From contig BLAL01000039.1 in the NCBI GenBank assembly GCA_015698045.1, positions 1 through 64,000 on the forward strand: 64,000 nucleotides of DNA, written 5' to 3'. Under the pieces are notes generated by a model. The model saw only the letters and a list, made by a program, of their open reading frames with translations, had not been told where the DNA came from and did not search any database. How positions within the stretch are numbered: position 1 is the first letter of the stretch; each line of letters opens with the position of its first letter. The translations under genes and the position numbers were made by a program. Below, in pieces: positions 56,197 to 64,000 of this stretch. This DNA comes from Rhizophagus clarus (lineage: Eukaryota > Glomeromycota > Glomeromycetes > Glomerales > Glomeraceae).

Positions 56197-56911
56197 ACTT
56201 GTTATATAAATAATATATGTATATATGGTAAGACGCTAGACTAAAAAAAATTTAGAAAAAATAATTTGAACGAAGAGAAAAATAATCCCCTTAAATCATT
56301 TTTTTTTTTTTTTTCTTTTATTTTTTTGTTTATTTTTTTTTATAATTTAATTTTTTTTTTTTTTTTTTTTTTTTTGTGTTTCACTATATTTATATAAATG
56401 TGAGTAATAAATATAAATAAATTTTTATGTACCGTATTTATTATAAACGTGTAGATACAAATTTCGTGGTATTTACAAAATAGTCTCCGCCTCATTCAGA
56501 AATAACCTGTTTGTTTATTCATGATTTTAACCTTTTATATTAAACTATTGCATACCGCTGCATATATAAATAAATAACAACCTATTTAAAGAACTTCAAA
56601 AAAAAGTTTATTTTCTAAATAAATCATGTCATTGAATTTTAAATTTTGTACGATGTTATATAGGAAAACAAATTCTTTAAAATTCTTTTATGTAAAAAGT
56701 AATAAGAGTGTTACACGTATCAAAATGGGATTTTTTTTTGTGATTTTTCAATAAGTTTTGCAACCATCAAAAACTTTTAAAATCATTATTTATATTACTC
56801 AATTTTTAAAACAATATAATAAATATATAATTTAATTTGTATATAAATATACTCCCATTTATAGACATTCAAGGAAGGATAGTGAATGATTATAAATGAG
56901 AATTCGTTAAT
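56197..56911. other. Promoter of mannosidase A / 3' flank of B
   Basis: Two long T-rich tracts (56299-56340 and 56351-56375) lie 100-180 bp upstream of the copy A start. The remainder is AT-rich and non-coding. Confidence 0.5.
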
Positions 56912-59426
<2,515 letters not shown>

Positions 59427-60440
59427 GATTTAAACGAAAAAATTAAAAAAAAAAAAAAGTTATTTTTAAAAGAAGAATTAGGATTAAGTTTTAATTTCGA
59501 TTTCATTTTTTATTTTCCAAATAAATAAATGGACACACTTACAGTATCTATTTAAAGCAGTACAAAAAATTAAAACAAAACAAATTTAGTAATATAGGTA
59601 GAATATGTGTGGTGAAACTCTGTGAATGAATCAATTATTAGAGGAATTATGTTGTACCCAGATTCCCAGTGTAACTTTCGTTTTTTTATTCGATGATTTT
59701 ATATTTAGTTAGCAATCTAATTTTTGAATGCCACAATTTGAAAACAGGCAGGTACCTTCCTTTTCAAGTAAGTCATTGAAGATATAATTTACAAAAAAAG
59801 CTTAGGAAGTTGTTATCAGACAATTTACTTTGTATATAATTAATGCCTATTATTAAAGCTTAAAGTTTTCTTGATGATTATCATTATCTAACAGGAGTAA
59901 CAATTTACGCTAAAGGAAATTTCAATTAATAAATTTATAAAATTTGCTGCAAACTAAAATGTTACATTTCTAATTTTCTTATTATTTGTGTGACAATTAA
60001 ATATTAAATTTTACAATATTCTTTTATTAATGTTTATATTTAAAACTTTTTAGTTTTATAAATTTGATTTGCTGAGTAATTTTACTGGATCCATCATCTT
60101 CCTCGTTTGATGCTTCCCTCGTTTAAAACACTCTATCCTCATATGTTGAGTCGTAACTAGTACTGATGTAATGCATTTTTTCATTCAAGAATTCCAGCAA
60201 GTAAATTACTTAAATAATCATTTGGATCTAAATCTTTTTTAAAGTTCTCTAAACAGATTAATAAAATCTAATCCAATTTTTTCCCAACAACGTTAATTAT
60301 AACATAAAATATTTTTGTGCAACATATCTGTAACTATTCGTATGATTGATTACTCATTAAAACTGAATATATTTCAAAGGACAACTCATATTATCTCTTA
60401 CCACAAATTTTGCATTTTTGAAGTGAATTTTACATCAATA
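59427..60440. other. Intergenic between divergent genes
   Basis: Non-coding. A-runs at 59440-59458 sit upstream of mannosidase B. No repeat or motif of note. Confidence 0.45.
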
Positions 60441-60850
60441 ATGGCTGTGCAATTAATGAACCGGTCATGTAAGAAATTCTTTTCATTGAGGTTAGTATAG
60501 TATAAAAATAAAATCACGTGTATTCATTCTAACGTTTTATTTCATAATCTATTAGATTTATTTATTGATCATTACAAAAAAATACTTCACTCGTACACTT
60601 TAATACATCTGGTGAGTCATATTGTTTTTGTTGATTTTTTTTTTTTTTTTTTCTTTTTTTTGAAAAATCTATAACCACGCTTTTGAAACATGCATTTTTT
60701 TGCAGCTACACTTCTTCAAATCTCTCAGCGATTGTGGTACGTTAAACAATCTCATTCCTGATTCTGCGAATGGCGTTTTTCCTAAGAAATTCGGACCTTC
60801 TTTTATTAGGAACTATTGCATGTGACATCTCTGTATGTATATATTTAATC
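60441..60850 (+). CDS. Possible small spliced gene or 5' exons
   Basis: ATG 60441 opens MAVQLMNRSCKKFFSL, with the look of a mitochondrial presequence, and reaches a GTTAGT donor at 60491. An acceptor TTTTTTTGCAG at 60695-60705 follows a strong T-tract. After it, one frame reads LHFFKSLSDCG..NGVFPKKFGPSFI and stops, but it is not in phase with exon 1. The in-phase reading is short. This could be a small mitochondrial protein gene with a junction I have not resolved, or non-coding leader exons of the MA3 gene downstream. Confidence 0.3.
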
Positions 60851-60896
60851 ATAAATTTTAAAATTTACGATTACAAAACCTCTCCCCTTTTTTCTC

Positions 60897-63621
60897 ATGG
60901 ATTCCGCAGCAATGAACGTTCATAGTGAAAGTGGAAGGGAAACTTTTGATTACAAAAAACAAGTCAATATTCAAACTCAATTAATTTATTCTTTGAGAGT
61001 TCGTATCGAAGAATTGGAAACAGATTCTATAATCAAAAATCAAAATATTACTAAACTTCAACGTGAAATTTTTGATTTAAAAAAAAATATTCAAACCATT
61101 TATGATAATATTAATAATCTTTCTGGAAACTTACTTGGTAACATATCAATTAATAAATCATCAATTTATTGATTAATTCCTTACTAAATTTTATCAAAAT
61201 TAATTTTAGTTCCTAGTATCACACCAAGTGTGCTACAACCACCCGTTGAATCATCCACACAAAAAATTGCTTTAATTTCAGAAGAATTTGAAATAAGAAA
61301 GATAAATAATTTGATGGAGGAATACTTTTCATTTTTAAATGTTGAAGTATGTAACATTATATTATTGTTTGATGATATTTTTTCAAGAACTCCAAATATT
61401 TTAATATAATTTTACCATTTTTCTTTAGGATGCTATCATAAGTCTTAAAGATATTCGATCAGAATATCACGCAAAGGCTATAGAATTCTTTGCAAACAAA
61501 GCCATCGAGCAAAATCAGAAAGATGTTGACGATGTTATGAAATTGTTTAAAAATATTATATCTTCTAAGATTTGTAATAAAGATATTTTTAAAAATGGTT
61601 TTGAAGGAACTATAGATTTTCTGATGGACATTGGTGCAGATAAACCGTTAGCTTATCCTTTTACTGGACAATTATTATTTAGTGCTAGACTTGATTCTCA
61701 GGATATTACAAAACTTCTTAAGCCTTTGGATGATGACAAGTTGGTTGAAAGAATAATAAGAGGATATGCAAGTGCTTTAAAAAATGATGTGGTAAATTTG
61801 TCAAAATGATTATTATACACCCCTTGATCGAATTTATTTTTAACAATTTCCTTTTTTTTCGCATATAAATTAGGATGAACGAACATATATACAAAAATTA
61901 ACCGAATTTAATTTCCAATCACTATTTTCAATGAGAAATGAAACCGATTTAAATAAATTACTTCAAAATCTTGTAGGATGAAAAGCAATTTTCCTTTCCT
62001 CTTTTTATGCTGCATGTTTTTTCTTGCATTTTTTTACTAATTTTCAAATCTCTTTTAAACTCAGGGACTCAGATCTTTCTTTAGCCATGGAAAGAATGAT
62101 AACATGGGCGAGAATTATTACTATGATAGAAATGAGAACAAGAACTATAACTATAACTATAATAACAAGAACAATGAGAGTGAGACTTGGAGATATAATT
62201 ATGATAGTCATATAAATAAAGATATGATTAAGAAGGATATGATCAAGGACTATTCCTATTCACACAATAAAAACCCATACCCTGATTCTTATGACGGGAA
62301 CGAGAATAGTGGCAATCTTTATCCTACTTCCTACGAAAAGGAAGGTTTTTACAACGGAAATCCTTATCCTGATACATATAATGAGGATAAAGAAAAGGGT
62401 CCTTATGGCGAGAATCCATATCCTGATCCTCCTGATCCATGTAATGAGGATGAAATCAAAGATATTTATAGTGGAATTTCATATTCTGACGGAAATCAAC
62501 CTAGCAGAAACCCTGAGGATAAAAGTAGAGATTCTCATATAGATTCTTGTAACAAAAATCGTCCTTATGGGGGAAATCCTTTCCCTGATTCGTACTATAA
62601 GAATGAAAGCAAGGATCCGTATGTTGGAGATATGTATCCTGATCCTTATGATGGGGATGAGAATAAAGATTCTTACAACAAAAATTTATATTCTTATGAA
62701 AACAAAAGCAAGGATCCATATCCTGAAAATCATTCTTATAGCAGGAATGATAAAAATTCCTATCCTAATACTTACAATGAAAATAAGTACCATTATGATA
62801 GGGATCCTCTCTATGAAAATGAGAGGAGAGGTTCTTATAATAAAACTTCCTATTCTGATTTTTATAGCAAGAACAAGAATGAAAATTTTAATGATGAAAA
62901 TCATTTCTATGATAAAAATGAATTGAAAGGTTCTTATGGTTATAATGGAAATAGGAGACAAACTGATTCTTATGGCGAAAACCTAAATAAGAACTATTCA
63001 GATTTTTATGACGAAATGGCAAGTAAAGATTCTCATGACGGAAATTCTTATAATAGTACGAGAGAGAGTAATAATAAAAATCCCTGTTCTGATGAGATTA
63101 GTAGGAATTCATATTCTAATTCACGTAATGAAAACAATAGCAACTATGGTGATATTTATAATGAGAGTCGAAACAAAGGTTCCTATAATGAGGATTCATA
63201 TTTTAATTCATATAATGAAAATACAAACAATTATAATAATTCTTATAGTGAAAATAAAAGAGATTTTTACAATGGAAATTCATATTCTAATTCTTATAAT
63301 ATGAATAAGAACAATTATAATAATTCTTACGATGAAAACAAAAGTCAAGGTTCCTGGAATGGCGGGAACTCGTATAATTCTTATAACAGAAATAAGAACA
63401 ATTATAATGCAAGTTCTCATTCTAACACATATAGAGAAGACAAGAGCAAAAATCCTTACAATAGAAATTTTTATGATGAGAATGGGAGTGAAAGTTCTTA
63501 TAGCAGAAAATCACATTATACAAAAAATAATAATAATAATAGATATTCATATGATAAGGGTAGTGAATACAACAATAGAAATAACAATAATTATAATAAT
63601 AACAATAGTGATGAATGGTAA
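60897..63621 (+). CDS. MA3-domain protein with Tyr/Asn-rich prion-like tail
   Basis: Five exons: 60897-61137, 61210-61346, 61429-61791, 61874-61972 and 62065-63621; frame kept, 798 residues. Order: a short coiled coil (~23-75, LIYSLRVRIEELE..LQREIFDLKKNI); a Pro/Ser linker; an MA3-type helical domain (~105-280) with INNLMEEYFSF, DAIISLKDIRSEYH, FKNGFEGTIDFLMDIGADKP and the AYPFTGQLL helix, as in eIF4G and PDCD4; then ~515 residues of low complexity, rich in Asn, Tyr, Ser, Asp and Lys, built from degenerate units such as NPYPDSYDENKSKDPY and SYNENKNNYNNSY. MA3 domains bind the eIF4A helicase, so a role in translation control or RNA granules is plausible (inference). The tail resembles FUS/prion-like sequences able to phase separate. 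Eukaryotic eIF4G MIF4G sequence is absent, so it is not a full eIF4G. Confidence 0.85.
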
Positions 63622-64000
63622 AAACAGACATTTGTGGTTTTAGATTTTTAAAAAAATTTCTTTAGTAAAAGTGTGAATTTTTTAAAATTATAAAAATAAT
63701 ATAATTTTTTTTTATAATAAAAATAGTTGTTGTAGTTTTTGTTAAATATTTTTAATTTTATATTTTATATATATAAACCTATTAGTTTAACTTAATTATT
63801 TTGTAAAACACTAATGAGTAGATTTTATTATTATTTAATAATATAATAATTCAAGTTTAAAAATTTACTAACAAATTCTAAAATAAAATTTAAAAGTAAT
63901 TTAATAAGTAAATCATTTTTTATTAAATTAATAATATTTAAAATTATACTTTATATTATATATTTAATAATACTTAATAAATCTATATTATTAATATTTT
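63622..64000. other. AT-rich 3' flank at the window edge
   Basis: Non-coding, almost only A and T with short tandem ATTTAATA patches. It resembles the AT block at 40371-44168. Confidence 0.5.

Noticed and set aside
62291..63643. Several Ile/Met-rich frames on both strands over the MA3 gene tail
   Set aside because: Shadows of the Tyr/Asn repeat; the tail frame is fixed by the splice junction at 62065.

Overview
The window reads as nuclear DNA of an AT-rich filamentous fungus. A glomeromycotan of the Rhizophagus type is the best fit (inference). The reasons are very low GC, many short GT..AG introns ending in T-rich tracts, long Asn/Asp low-complexity proteins, a Plavaka/CACTA-type Tnp2 transposase, and a SAM plus PD-(D/E)XK nuclease-like protein. 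No CRISPR array, rRNA, operon or bacterial-type gene was seen, and I did not recognise a tRNA.

Left third (1-18949). A ~110-bp tandem array at 1048-2560 repeats a mini-exon together with its own splice signals. A ~9.8-kb DNA transposon follows (about 3119-12874). It has ~25-bp terminal inverted repeats, CGGC-type subterminal motifs at both ends, a minus-strand RS-rich accessory gene and a divergent plus-strand Tnp2 transposase. Both genes carry premature stops that look like C-to-T changes. The right end of the element lies inside the reading frame of a giant glycine-rich, three-module protein (12808-18949, minus), so the transposon now encodes that protein's last ~22 residues and its stop.

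Middle (18950-45492). This is gene-poor, repeat-rich DNA. It holds a nuclease-domain relic (22427-22551), two small Arg-rich proteins with a shared C-terminal pattern (22711-22944 minus, 29135-29320 plus), and a frameshifted SAM + PD-(D/E)XK gene whose large intron is a tandem repeat of palindromes (25606-27477). A 2286-residue kinesin with an unusual switch I follows (30548-37747, minus). After it come ~4 kb of almost pure AT sequence and a ~155-bp MITE-like element.

Right third (45493-64000). This is a conventional housekeeping block with clean exon structures. It contains an Nma111-type HtrA/PDZ serine protease, a vacuolar-type amino-acid transporter, two tandem class I alpha-mannosidases (GH47) with matching nine-exon structures, and an MA3-domain protein with a ~500-residue Tyr/Asn-rich prion-like tail. 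Splice sites were chosen by eye from GT/AG consensus, frame continuity and protein-family continuity. Every joined gene below keeps frame except where stated.
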